Shown here in pieces: positions 8,891 to 17,409 of a stretch of DNA of 64,000 bases. The first letter of the stretch is position 1. Each line of letters opens with the position of its first letter. The stretch is taken from the NCBI RefSeq assembly GCF_016464705.1, contig NZ_JAEHOB010000003.1, positions 1 to 64,000 of the forward strand, given 5' to 3'. The notes beneath the pieces were generated by a model. The model was not told the DNA's origin, ran no database searches, and saw nothing but the letters and a program-made list of their open reading frames with translations. The position numbers and the translations under genes are program-made. This stretch comes from Qaidamihabitans albus. Lineage in GTDB: Bacteria > Actinomycetota > Actinomycetes > Mycobacteriales > Pseudonocardiaceae.

Positions 8891-9982
8891 GTGAGCAAGG
8901 GGTTCATACCGGCGGCGAAACCGATCGTCGGTCAGGGGGAACGCGACGCCGTCGACGCCGTGCTGCGCTCCGGCATGCTGGCGCAGGGCGCCGAGGTGGC
9001 CGCGTTCGAGCAGGAGTTCACCCAGGTACTGCTGGACGGCAGGGCGGCCGTGGCGGTCAACTCGGGCACCGCGGGCCTGCATCTCGGGCTGCTCGCGGCC
9101 GGAGTCGGTCCCGGCGACGAGGTGATCGTGCCCTCGTTCACGTTCGCCGCCACGGCGAACGCGGTGGCGCTGACCGGAGCCACCCCGGTCTTCGCCGATA
9201 TCGAGCCGCGGCACTACTGCCTCGATCCCGGTCATGTGTCGGGGCTGATCACCGAGCGCACCAAGGCAATCATGCCGGTACACCTCTACGGGCACCCGGC
9301 GAACATGCCGGCGCTGCGGGAGCTGGCCGAGCGCCACGGGCTGGCCCTGTACGAGGACGCCGCGCAGGCCCACGGCGCCGCCCTCGACGGCACGCCGGCC
9401 GGCGCCTTCGGCACCTTCGCCATGTTCAGCCTCTACCCGACCAAGAACATGACCTCCGGCGAGGGCGGCATCGTCGCCACCGCCGACGCCGAGGTGGAGC
9501 GGACCCTGCGCCTGCTGCGCAACCAGGGCATGCAGCGCCAGTACGAGAACGAGATCGTCGGCTTCAACGCGCGGATGACCGACCTGCACGCGGCGATCGG
9601 CCGGGTGCAGCTGGCCAGGCTCGGCGAGTGGACGAGGATCCGCCAGGCCAACGCCCGCTTCTTCGACCGCAACCTCGACGGCGTCGGGGTGCCCGCGGTG
9701 GCCGACGGAGCCGTGCACGTCTACCACCAGTACACGATCACGGTGGCCGACGACCGGGACCGGTTCGTCGCCGCGTTGAAGGAGGAGCACCAGATCGGCG
9801 CCGGCGTGTACTACCCGATCCCGAACCACCGGCTGCCCTCGTTCGCCCGTACCGACGATCTGCCGAACACCGAGCAGGCGGCCCGCACGGTGCTGTCGCT
9901 GCCGGTGCATCCATCATTGGACGACGAGGACCGCGAGCGCATCGTGACCGCGGTCAACACCTTGGCGAAGGCGGGTGCGTGA
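8891..9982 (+). CDS. DegT/DnrJ/EryC1 PLP aminotransferase (WbpE/WlbC-like)
   Basis: A 363-residue sugar aminotransferase. The PLP-binding lysine is Lys185 in SLYPTKNM, followed by the family signature GEGG. An N-terminal PAAKPIVGQGE segment and VNSGTAGLHLGL phosphate-binding loop match the family. WbpE-type enzymes transfer an amino group from glutamate to C3 of a UDP-3-keto-uronic acid. The oxidoreductase that makes such a ketone follows immediately with a GTGA overlap, which strongly supports this substrate type. The GTG start has GAGGA at about -8. Confidence 0.92.
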   Translation: MSKGFIPAAKPIVGQGERDAVDAVLRSGMLAQGAEVAAFEQEFTQVLLDGRAAVAVNSGTAGLHLGLLAAGVGPGDEVIVPSFTFAATANAVALTGATPVFADIEPRHYCLDPGHVSGLITERTKAIMPVHLYGHPANMPALRELAERHGLALYEDAAQAHGAALDGTPAGAFGTFAMFSLYPTKNMTSGEGGIVATADAEVERTLRLLRNQGMQRQYENEIVGFNARMTDLHAAIGRVQLARLGEWTRIRQANARFFDRNLDGVGVPAVADGAVHVYHQYTITVADDRDRFVAALKEEHQIGAGVYYPIPNHRLPSFARTDDLPNTEQAARTVLSLPVHPSLDDEDRERIVTAVNTLAKAGA

Positions 9983-10965
9983 GCGTGGCGGAGCTGCGAG
10001 TGGGCCTGATCGGCCTCGGCATGATGGGCCGCCACCACGCACGGGTGATCCGCGAGGTCGACGGGTTGATGCTGGCCGCGGTCGCCGACGCCGCCGGTGA
10101 CCCGCACGGGATCGCCGACGGCATGCCGGTGCTCGGCGGCGTGCGGGAGCTGATCGACGAGGGCATCGACATGGCGGTCTGCGCGGTGCCGACCGGCATG
10201 CACGAGGAGGTCGGTCTCGCGCTCGCCGAGGCGGGGGTGCACACGCTGATCGAGAAGCCCATCGCGCACAGCGTCGAGGCAGGCACCAGGCTCGTCGAGG
10301 CATTCGCGGTGAACGGCGTGGTCGGCGCTGTCGGCCACATCGAACGGTACAACCCGGCGTTGCAGTCGCTGCGCGAACGGATGGCCGCGGGTGAGCTCGG
10401 CGAGATCTACCAGATCGCCACCCGCAGGCAGGGTCCGTTCCCGGCGCGGATCGCCGACGTCGGCGTGGTCAAGGACCTGGCGACCCACGACATCGACCTG
10501 ACCGCCTGGCTGGCGCAGTCCGAGTACGCCAGAGTGAGCGCGCAGGTCACCACCCGCTCGGGGCGGCCGCACGAGGACATGGTCGCCGCGACCGGCAGGC
10601 TCGCCAACGGCATAATCACCAACCACCTGGTGAACTGGCTGTCCCCGATGAAGGAACGGGTCACCGTCGTGACCGGCGAGAAGGGTGCGTTCGTCGCGGA
10701 CACGCTCGCCGCGGACCTCACGTTCTACGCGAACGGCGTGATCACCACCGAGTGGGACTCGGTGGCGAACTTCCGCGGCGTTTCCGAGGGCAACGTGACC
10801 CGGTTCGCGTTGCAGAAGCGGGAGCCGCTGCGCGTCGAGCACGAGCGGTTCCGCGACGCGGTGCTGGGTTCCGCGAACGACGTCGTGACGATGCAGGAGG
10901 GGTTGAACACGCTGCGTACGGCGGAGCAGTTGCTCTCTTCGTCGACGGCAGGGGCCGCCGTATGA
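9979..10965 (+). CDS. Gfo/Idh/MocA family NAD-dependent oxidoreductase (WbpB/WlbA-like)
   Basis: A 328-residue protein with an N-terminal Rossmann domain (GLIGLGMMGRHHARV) and the family's EKP motif (IEKPIAHS) carrying the catalytic lysine. The C-terminal alpha/beta domain includes a histidine in KDLATHDIDL. In the WbpB/WlbA branch the enzyme oxidises C3 of UDP-GlcNAc-uronic acid before transamination. It is sandwiched between the aminotransferase (GTGA overlap) and a glycosyltransferase (ATGA overlap), so all three should be translated together. The start was chosen at GTG 9979; GTG 9985 is an alternative. Confidence 0.9.
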   Translation: MSVAELRVGLIGLGMMGRHHARVIREVDGLMLAAVADAAGDPHGIADGMPVLGGVRELIDEGIDMAVCAVPTGMHEEVGLALAEAGVHTLIEKPIAHSVEAGTRLVEAFAVNGVVGAVGHIERYNPALQSLRERMAAGELGEIYQIATRRQGPFPARIADVGVVKDLATHDIDLTAWLAQSEYARVSAQVTTRSGRPHEDMVAATGRLANGIITNHLVNWLSPMKERVTVVTGEKGAFVADTLAADLTFYANGVITTEWDSVANFRGVSEGNVTRFALQKREPLRVEHERFRDAVLGSANDVVTMQEGLNTLRTAEQLLSSSTAGAAV

Positions 10966-12107
10966 AAGTCGTGCTCGTCACCAGGTTGTTCGCGCCCGAG
11001 GTGGCGGCCGCGGCCTTCCGGCTCAAGGCACTCGCCGACGGACTGGCCGCGGCGGGGCACCAGGTCACCGTACTGACCACCACACCACCGAAGACCGCGC
11101 AGCCGCAGGAGTTCGGCGACTACTCGGTGCACCGCTGGCCGGTGCTGCGGGACAAGGGCGGCAACGTGCGGGGCTACGTGCAGTACGCCAGCTTCGACGC
11201 GCCCCTGGTGGCGCGACTGCTGCTGCGGTCGGCGGACGTGGTGGTCTCCGAACCGCCGCCGAGCACCGGTGTGGTCACCGCCATGGTGTGCCTGCTCAAG
11301 CGCACCCCGTTCTACTACTACGCCGCCGACATCTGGTCCGACGCGCTGGCCGCCATCGACGCGCCCAAGGTCGTCACCGGGATCATGCGGGCGCTGGAGC
11401 GGTTCGCGCTGCGCCGGGCCCGCGGGGTGATCGCGGTCTCCGAGGGGGTCGCCGAGCGGGTTCGCGCGCTCGGGGTTGCCCCGGAGCGGGTCGAGGTCGT
11501 GGCGAACGGCGTGGACACCGGCACGTTCCGGCCGGTCTCCGGCCCTCCGGTGCCGGAGGACGTGCCCTACTTCGCCTACACCGGAACGATGTCGGAGTGG
11601 CAGGGCTCGGACATCTTCGTCCGGGCGCTGCCGATCGTGCTGCGGAAGCATCCGAAGGTGCGGTTGCGGTTCTTCGGCCAGGGAGCGGCCGAGTCGTCGC
11701 TACGGGAGCTCGCCGCCGAGCTCGCCCCGGACAACGTGGAGTTCGGCGGCGTCGTGCCACCGCCGGAGGCCGCACGCTGGCTCAGCGGGGCGACCGGCGC
11801 GCTGGTGAGCATCGTGCCGGGGCAGGGGTACGACTTCGCGAAGCCCACGAAGATCTACGCCGCCGCCGCGTGTGGCACCCCGGTGCTGTTCGCGGGTGTC
11901 GGTGCCAGCTCGGAGCTCATTCGGGAGAAATCGCTCGGCCTCGTCGCCGAGTACACGCCGGAGTCGGTCGCGGAACGGATGATCGAGCTGCTGGACGGCT
12001 ACGCCCGCGACGACGCGCACCTGGTGAACTGGGTGCAGGACAACGCGTCGCTGGCGACCACCGGCAGGCTCGCGGCTCGGTGGATCACCGCGGATCTGCG
12101 CCGGTAG
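10962..12107 (+). CDS. Glycosyltransferase family 4 (WbuB-like)
   Basis: A 381-residue GT-B transferase. It opens with KVVLVTRLFAPEVAAAAFRL, the pattern of WbuB-like enzymes that act on polysaccharide intermediates. The C-terminal domain has FAYTGTMSEWQGSD and KPTKIYAAAACGTPVLFAG, the donor-binding region. It is last in the plus-strand operon starting at 6311 and ends four bases before a convergent 2-epimerase gene. Its donor may be the uronic acid made by this locus, which is an inference only. Confidence 0.87.
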   Translation: MKVVLVTRLFAPEVAAAAFRLKALADGLAAAGHQVTVLTTTPPKTAQPQEFGDYSVHRWPVLRDKGGNVRGYVQYASFDAPLVARLLLRSADVVVSEPPPSTGVVTAMVCLLKRTPFYYYAADIWSDALAAIDAPKVVTGIMRALERFALRRARGVIAVSEGVAERVRALGVAPERVEVVANGVDTGTFRPVSGPPVPEDVPYFAYTGTMSEWQGSDIFVRALPIVLRKHPKVRLRFFGQGAAESSLRELAAELAPDNVEFGGVVPPPEAARWLSGATGALVSIVPGQGYDFAKPTKIYAAAACGTPVLFAGVGASSELIREKSLGLVAEYTPESVAERMIELLDGYARDDAHLVNWVQDNASLATTGRLAARWITADLRR

Positions 12108-12111
12108 CCGG

Positions 12112-13170
12112 TCAGCCGCGCTCGGCCAGTGCCCGCACGGCGGTCTCCGCGGCCCTGCCCTCGCCGTAGGGACTCGTGTCGGTCGCCGCGGGCCGGGGCC
12201 GTTCCACGATGCCCGGTAGCGCGGTGAAGTCCTTGTCCAGCAACACGTTCCAGCCAAGGTCGACCGTCTCCACCCACTCGGTCTCCGGTCGCAGCGTGGT
12301 GCACGGGACGCGCAGCAGGAACGCTTCCTTCTGCAGCCCACCGGAGTCGGTGATGACACCCGCGCTCTGCGCCACCGCGTTGACCAGTTGCGGGTAGCCG
12401 ACAGGTTCGGACACGACGATCGAGCCCGTGCCTAGTTCGATGCCGTGCCGCTCCGCCACGTTCCGCAGCCGGGGATGGGCCAGCAGCACGACGGGCTTGC
12501 CGACCTTGGCGATGCTCTCGACGATGGCGCGCAACCGCGCCGGGTCGTCGGTGTTGTCCGGCCGGTGCAGGGTGGCGACGTAGAACTCGCCCGGCTCGAC
12601 CGGCGCGCTCAGCGCGAGCGGGTTACCGGCCACCTCGTCGCGCACCCGGTACAGCACGTCGGTCATCACGTCACCGACCAGCACGGCGCGCTCGGCGAGC
12701 CCTTCGCAGGCGAGATGGTCCATCGCCACCTGGGTCGGCGCGAGCAGCAGGTCGGCGGCGTGGTCGGTGAGCACCCGATTGTGTTCCTCGGGCATCCGCC
12801 GGTTGAACGAGCGCAGCCCGGCCTCGAGGTGCGCGATCGGGAAGTGCAGCTTCACCGCGGCGAGCGCGGCGGCGAGTGTGGAGTTGGTGTCGCCGTACAC
12901 CAGCACCCAGTCCGGGACCGTCTCGGTGATGATCCGCTCCAGGCCGGCCAGCATGGCGCCGGTCTGCTCGCCGTGCGTGCCTGAGCCGACCCCGAGGTTG
13001 AAGTCCGGTTGCGGGATGCCGAGATCGGCGAAGAACGCGTCGCTCATGTTGTGGTCGTAGTGCTGACCGGTGTGCGCGATCAGATGCTCCGCGTCGCCGG
13101 GCATCGCCTTCGCGATGGGCGCGAGCTTGACGAACTGCGGACGCGCGCCGACCACACTGAGGATTCGCAT
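12112..13170 (-). CDS. wecB: UDP-N-acetylglucosamine 2-epimerase, non-hydrolysing (WecB/WbpI-like)
   Basis: A 352-residue GT-B-like epimerase. It has the family opening SVVGARPQFVKLAPI, the HTGQHYD motif, VYGDTNSTLA, HLEAGLRSFNRRMPEEHNR with catalytic acidic residues, and SGGLQKEAFLL near the C-terminus. The family inverts C2 of UDP-GlcNAc or of UDP-2,3-diacetamido-glucuronic acid (WbpI). The presence of the other four diacetamido-uronate enzymes makes the second substrate plausible; sequence alone does not separate them. It follows the large membrane protein gene by 11 bases on the minus strand. Confidence 0.93.
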   Translation of the reverse strand: MRILSVVGARPQFVKLAPIAKAMPGDAEHLIAHTGQHYDHNMSDAFFADLGIPQPDFNLGVGSGTHGEQTGAMLAGLERIITETVPDWVLVYGDTNSTLAAALAAVKLHFPIAHLEAGLRSFNRRMPEEHNRVLTDHAADLLLAPTQVAMDHLACEGLAERAVLVGDVMTDVLYRVRDEVAGNPLALSAPVEPGEFYVATLHRPDNTDDPARLRAIVESIAKVGKPVVLLAHPRLRNVAERHGIELGTGSIVVSEPVGYPQLVNAVAQSAGVITDSGGLQKEAFLLRVPCTTLRPETEWVETVDLGWNVLLDKDFTALPGIVERPRPAATDTSPYGEGRAAETAVRALAERG

Positions 13171-13181
13171 GGGCCCGGAGT

Positions 13182-15179
13182 CTATCGGCGGGGCCGGCAG
13201 GCGTTGATGCGGTACAGCGACCCGGCCGTGCCCTCCCGGTCGACCAGTTCCAGGGCGGGGTTGCTCGCCAGCGTGGCGAGGCCGCGGTGGTACTCGTCCC
13301 GGTCCATGTAGTAGCCGCCGCCGAAGTCGAGCACGTAGTAGCTGTCGAACTCGCGGATGAGTGAGCAGATCCGCGGGTCGGTACCGATCCTGTGCAGGTC
13401 GTCCATCAGCTTCTGCACCTCGGGCGGGTACGTCTTGCGCAACCGCGGCGTCAGGGTGAGGCGGTCGCCGACGGCGTAGGCGAACGCGGTACCCGTCCAC
13501 GGGTTCGCGATGATGGTCTCGCCCGGCAGCACGTGCTCGTCGAGGCGGCTCAGCAGGGCACGCTCCGCGGGCGAAAGCAGCGGCGCCTCGCTGTCCGCCC
13601 GGTAGTTGTCCGTCCCGCGATCCACCGCGAAGTGGACCGAGCTGTACTGCCCGGCCACTCCCAGCACGATGGCCCCGGCCAGGGCGACCGCGGCGACCGC
13701 GGGGGTCGTCCGCGACGCGGGCCGGAGCCAGGACAGTGCCCGGAACCGCCTGCTGAGCGCGCCCCGCCATGAGGTGAACAGCCAGGTCGCCGCGATCGCC
13801 GCGACCACGACGATGATCGGCGGGAGCTGCGCGGCCAGGCGGAACGAGTCGTTGTACCAGACACCGGCGACGAAGGTCCGGAACGGGCTGTCGGGCAGCG
13901 CGGACACGATGACGAACATGCTCGCGGCGAGCAGGTAGATGCCGACCACCCAGAGCCTGATCTGCCTGCGGGCGACCAGGACGATCGCGACGAGGGTCAG
14001 CACGAGCACCACCCAGGTCGGACCCTGCTTGATGAACCCGGCGGCCAGCACCTGTCCCATCGCCTGCGGCATGGTCTGGAACGGCAGCCACGCCGACGCC
14101 TCGGCGCTCGGGCGGATCCGGGACCACACCACCAGCGCCACGGCCAGGTAGACGATCAGTAGCCCGACCAGGAGCCAGTAGCGGGCGGCAACCGCGCGCC
14201 GGGACACCAGGACGCGCCGGTACCGGACGAGCGCGACGACGAAGATGGGCACCGCGAACACCAGCAGGGCCAGGAACGTGCTCGGATGGGCGAGGGCCAG
14301 TCCCGGGATCGTCGCCGCCAGCACGACGGCCGCGATCCAGCCCGGGGTGCCGTCGCGTGCCCCGACGCCTGCCAGCATCGCGAGCAGGCCGATCGCGGCG
14401 GGCAGCAGCGCGAGCGCCAGGAAGTACGGGTACAGCACCCCGAAGTCGAGGATCAGGTACGGGAAAGCTCCGAAGGCCGCGGAAAGGGCGCCCGCGAACA
14501 GCACCGGCACCAGCCGGGTGCCGGTGACCCTCGTCGTCAGGAAGATCGCCGAAATGGGCCAGACCAGTGCGCCGACGACCAGGGTGACCGCGTTGACCGC
14601 CGCGGGGATCGACGTGTCGGTCAGCTGCACGACAAGGCTGACCAGGTCGTGCCAGGCCGCGGGATAGGGCGATGTCTGGGTCTCGGTGCCGGACAGTCCG
14701 CCCACGGTGAGCGAGGAGCCGGATCCGGTGTCGAGGATGCGGCGGACCGTGTTGAGGTGAAAGACGTTGTCCCACGTCTGGGAGATGTTCTCCGGGTGGC
14801 CGATCATCCGGGTCAGCCCGCGGGTCAGCAGCACCGCGGGAACCAGCACCGCACCGAGATAGGCGAGCAGGGTCCACCGCGACCGCAGCGGCCTGGACAC
14901 CCGCTCGCGGATGCCGAGCGCCGCGGGAGCGAGCTTGCGCAGCAGCAGGCCGGGCAGTGCGAGCAGGACCGCCGCGGCCAGCACGGGCCACACGCTCCAC
15001 TGGACGCCGAGCGGCGGCGCGAACACCGCCGTCACCGCGAGCAGGCCGATCGATACCGGGGCGGCCGTGCCGACGGCGACGAGTCCCCGCACAGCCCAGC
15101 ACCGGAGCACCAGGTAGCCGGGCAGGAAGACGATCGCGGCCGCGCACAGCAGGGCAGGCGAGAGCTGCCACCAACTCAT
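13182..15179 (-). CDS. Large polytopic membrane protein, DUF6541-like
   Basis: A 665-residue protein with at least a dozen hydrophobic segments in its first 500 residues and a soluble C-terminal region of about 150 residues. This layout resembles GT-C glycosyltransferases and the actinobacterial DUF6541 family. The loop after the third or fourth helix contains ENISQTWDNVFHLNTV; acidic residues in such first loops are catalytic in GT-C enzymes. In this locus it could polymerise or transfer the lipid-linked repeat unit, since no separate Wzy is seen; this is an inference. A good ribosome-binding site (GAGGAG) precedes the ATG at 15179. The four residues CRPR before the end include a terminal cysteine. 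Confidence 0.75.
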   Translation of the reverse strand: MSWWQLSPALLCAAAIVFLPGYLVLRCWAVRGLVAVGTAAPVSIGLLAVTAVFAPPLGVQWSVWPVLAAAVLLALPGLLLRKLAPAALGIRERVSRPLRSRWTLLAYLGAVLVPAVLLTRGLTRMIGHPENISQTWDNVFHLNTVRRILDTGSGSSLTVGGLSGTETQTSPYPAAWHDLVSLVVQLTDTSIPAAVNAVTLVVGALVWPISAIFLTTRVTGTRLVPVLFAGALSAAFGAFPYLILDFGVLYPYFLALALLPAAIGLLAMLAGVGARDGTPGWIAAVVLAATIPGLALAHPSTFLALLVFAVPIFVVALVRYRRVLVSRRAVAARYWLLVGLLIVYLAVALVVWSRIRPSAEASAWLPFQTMPQAMGQVLAAGFIKQGPTWVVLVLTLVAIVLVARRQIRLWVVGIYLLAASMFVIVSALPDSPFRTFVAGVWYNDSFRLAAQLPPIIVVVAAIAATWLFTSWRGALSRRFRALSWLRPASRTTPAVAAVALAGAIVLGVAGQYSSVHFAVDRGTDNYRADSEAPLLSPAERALLSRLDEHVLPGETIIANPWTGTAFAYAVGDRLTLTPRLRKTYPPEVQKLMDDLHRIGTDPRICSLIREFDSYYVLDFGGGYYMDRDEYHRGLATLASNPALELVDREGTAGSLYRINACRPRR

Positions 15180-15281
15180 CGTGCTCCTCGGGGTACGCGC
15201 GTCCTCGGCCGGCTTGAGCCAGTGGCTCGGAAACCGCAGGAAGATTAGCGAACCACCCGCGGACCCGACCGGGTGCGTCGC

Positions 15282-15518
15282 TCAGGCCGGGCGTTCCGCG
15301 CCGATCCTCGGGAACGGGCGAGTCGAGAAAAGTACCTCCACCGGCACCTCGAAGTACTCCGCCATCCGCAGGGCGAGGTGCAGGCTCGGGCTGTACTCGC
15401 CGCGCTCGAGGTAGCCGACCGTCTGGTAGTGCACGCCCAGCGCCTCGGCGAGCTGCCTGCGGGAGACCCCACGTTCCGCCCGCAGCACGGCGATGCGGTT
15501 GTAGATCGTCTCGCCCAT
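15282..15518 (-). CDS. Small XRE-family HTH regulator
   Basis: A 78-residue protein that is almost entirely a Cro/C1-type helix-turn-helix (RAERGVSRRQLAEALGVHYQTVGYLERG) with a short tail. Regulators of this size are common partners of ABC-2 exporters. Its ATG overlaps the permease stop (ATGA), so it is the third gene of the minus-strand operon ATPase-permease-regulator. It may control its own operon through the dyad at 17341-17369, which is an inference. Confidence 0.9.
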   Translation of the reverse strand: MGETIYNRIAVLRAERGVSRRQLAEALGVHYQTVGYLERGEYSPSLHLALRMAEYFEVPVEVLFSTRPFPRIGAERPA

Positions 15519-16369
15519 CAGCTGATCCTCCGCAGCGCCTTCTCGCGGCGCGCGGCCACGCTCGATCCGGCCTCCCTGCGTGCCATCCGGCGCAGCACGA
15601 TCGGCGCGACGATCAGTCCGAGCGCGGCCCACACACCGAGCACGCCCACGGTCTCCAGATGCCGCCAGGACTCGCCGATCTCGGCGGCGGCCAGCCCTCC
15701 GGGCAGCAACGCCGAACGCATCCCCAGGCCGAGCCAGTAGATCGGGAACACCTGCGCGAGCCCCTGCAGCCATTCCGGGAAGTTCGTGACCGGGTAGAAG
15801 ATCCCGGAGATCGCGATGAGCCCCATGATCGGCAGCACGACCAACCCCAGGTTGCGCGGGTTGGCGGACAGCGAACCGAAGACCGCACCGATCGGCATGG
15901 TCGCCGCCAGCCCGAGCAGGAGCACCCAACCCAGGGTGAGCCAGCCTCCCACGCTCGTGGTCACCAGGCCGTCGAAGAGGAACAGTCCCGGTACCAGCAC
16001 GAGCAGGACGCTGGCCAGCACCATTCCGGAGACGCCGACGACCTTGCCCACGAGGTAGCCGAGCATGCCGCCCGGCACCGCCTTCGCCCGCAGCAGGGTC
16101 CCGTCCTCCCGCTCCACCGTCAGTTGCTGGGCGGCGTTCACCAGCCCGCCGAACGCGACGTTCATGCCGAGCACACTCGGCAGCACCATCGCGCCGAGGG
16201 AGAAGTCCGTGCCGGGGACCGAGGCGCCGCGTAGGAACGTCATGACGACCAGCAGTAGCACGGCCGGGAACAGGTAGGCCCACAGGTCCTGCGCATTGGT
16301 GAAGGTCTGGCGCAGCTCGATGCCGCCGCGAGTCAGGCCGCGGCGCGCGGCGAGGACGTTCGTGTTCAT
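15518..16369 (-). CDS. ABC-2 type exporter permease
   Basis: A 283-residue membrane protein with six predicted helices and the ABC-2 permease layout (for example TFTNAQDLWAYLFPAVLLLV near residue 20 and FYPVTNFPEWLQGLAQVFP before the last helices). It works with the adjacent ATPase to export an unknown substrate, possibly a drug or lipid. It overlaps both neighbours by four bases (ATGA), so the operon is translationally coupled. Confidence 0.9.
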   Translation of the reverse strand: MNTNVLAARRGLTRGGIELRQTFTNAQDLWAYLFPAVLLLVVMTFLRGASVPGTDFSLGAMVLPSVLGMNVAFGGLVNAAQQLTVEREDGTLLRAKAVPGGMLGYLVGKVVGVSGMVLASVLLVLVPGLFLFDGLVTTSVGGWLTLGWVLLLGLAATMPIGAVFGSLSANPRNLGLVVLPIMGLIAISGIFYPVTNFPEWLQGLAQVFPIYWLGLGMRSALLPGGLAAAEIGESWRHLETVGVLGVWAALGLIVAPIVLRRMARREAGSSVAARREKALRRIS

Positions 16370-17331
16370 CGGGACACCACCTCGAAGGAGCGGGCCGCCG
16401 CGTCACCGCGGCCGGACTCGAACTCACGTACCAGTGCCATGTAGGTGTCCTCCAGCGACGCACGCCGCACCTCCAGATCGGAGATCGCCGCACCGTGCTG
16501 GGCGAACAGCTCGCGCACGAACGTCGTGGCGTCGGAGGTCGAGTGGACGAACCGCTCGCCGTCGCGCGTCCACCGCACCTCGGCCTCGGTGGACATCCGC
16601 CGCGACAGCGCGTCGGCGGAACCGTCGGCGATGATCGATCCACCGGCGAGGATCAGGATGCGGTCGGCCAGCTTCTCCGCCTCGTCCAGGTCGTGCGTGG
16701 TGAGCAGGATCGTCGTCTCGTCGAGGTCGGAGAGCCGGTGCACGAGGTCGTGGAACTCGCGGCGCGCGTGCGGGTCGAAACCGGCCGTCGGTTCGTCGAG
16801 GAACAGCAGCTCGGGCCTGCCGACGATGCCGATCGCGACGTCGAGCCTGCGCCGCTGGCCGCCCGAGAGCCTGCTGAGCTTCTTGTCCGCGTGCTCGGTC
16901 AGTCCGACCGCGGCGATGAGCTCGTCGACGTCCCACGGCCTCGGTGTGCTCTCCGTCGAGTACGGCGTGTAGTAGGAGCCGAGGTGCCGCAACAGCTCCC
17001 GTACGCGCCACTTCCCGTGGTCGCGCCAGGACTGCAACACCACGCCCAGCCGGGCGCGCCATGCCTCCGCGCCCCTCGCCGGGTCGACGCCGAGCACCTC
17101 GACCGCACCCGCCGATCGCATGCGGAAGCCCTCGAGGATCTCGATGGTCGTCGTCTTTCCGGCCCCGTTGGGCCCGAGCAACGCCAGCACCTCACCGCGG
17201 TACGCCTGGAAGTCGACCCTGTCGAGCACGTCCACCTGCCCGTACCGCATCCGCAGGCCACGAACGTCGAGCACGACGTCCGGGCCCGGGCGGGCCCCGC
17301 GCGCGGGAACGCTCAGTTCGCTCACCGACAT
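16366..17331 (-). CDS. ABC exporter ATP-binding protein
   Basis: A 321-residue ATPase with Walker A GPNGAGKTTT, signature LSGGQRRRLDVA, Walker B LLFLDEP, and the switch histidine in LTTHDLDEAE. The C-terminal extension of about 90 residues is usual for DrrA-like export ATPases. The ATG at 17331 was chosen because AGGGA precedes it at good spacing. Upstream in-frame TTG 17361 and ATG 17358 have no ribosome-binding site and lie within the promoter dyad. Confidence 0.92.
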   Translation of the reverse strand: MSVSELSVPARGARPGPDVVLDVRGLRMRYGQVDVLDRVDFQAYRGEVLALLGPNGAGKTTTIEILEGFRMRSAGAVEVLGVDPARGAEAWRARLGVVLQSWRDHGKWRVRELLRHLGSYYTPYSTESTPRPWDVDELIAAVGLTEHADKKLSRLSGGQRRRLDVAIGIVGRPELLFLDEPTAGFDPHARREFHDLVHRLSDLDETTILLTTHDLDEAEKLADRILILAGGSIIADGSADALSRRMSTEAEVRWTRDGERFVHSTSDATTFVRELFAQHGAAISDLEVRRASLEDTYMALVREFESGRGDAAARSFEVVSR

Positions 17332-17340
17332 GAAATCCCT

Positions 17341-17369
17341 GCTATCCGATATGTTCATCAATCGATAGC
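17341..17369 (-). promoter_or_regulatory. Dyad in AT-rich promoter region of the ABC exporter operon
   Basis: GCTATC and GATAGC form perfect ends of a dyad, and a one-base bulge extends pairing inward (GCTATCcGAT / ATCGATAGC). It lies ten bases upstream of the ATPase start in an unusually AT-rich stretch (17341-17395). It is a candidate operator for the small XRE regulator of the same operon. Confidence 0.4.
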
Positions 17370-17409
17370 AGACATACTACATAGAAAAGCAGGCTTGCGC
17401 GCACTGGTC

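Noticed and set aside
12112-15174. A 1,020-residue open frame covering the epimerase and the region of the membrane protein
   Set aside because: Only the C-terminal 352 residues look like a protein (WecB). The rest is an out-of-frame reading of the 665-residue membrane protein gene.
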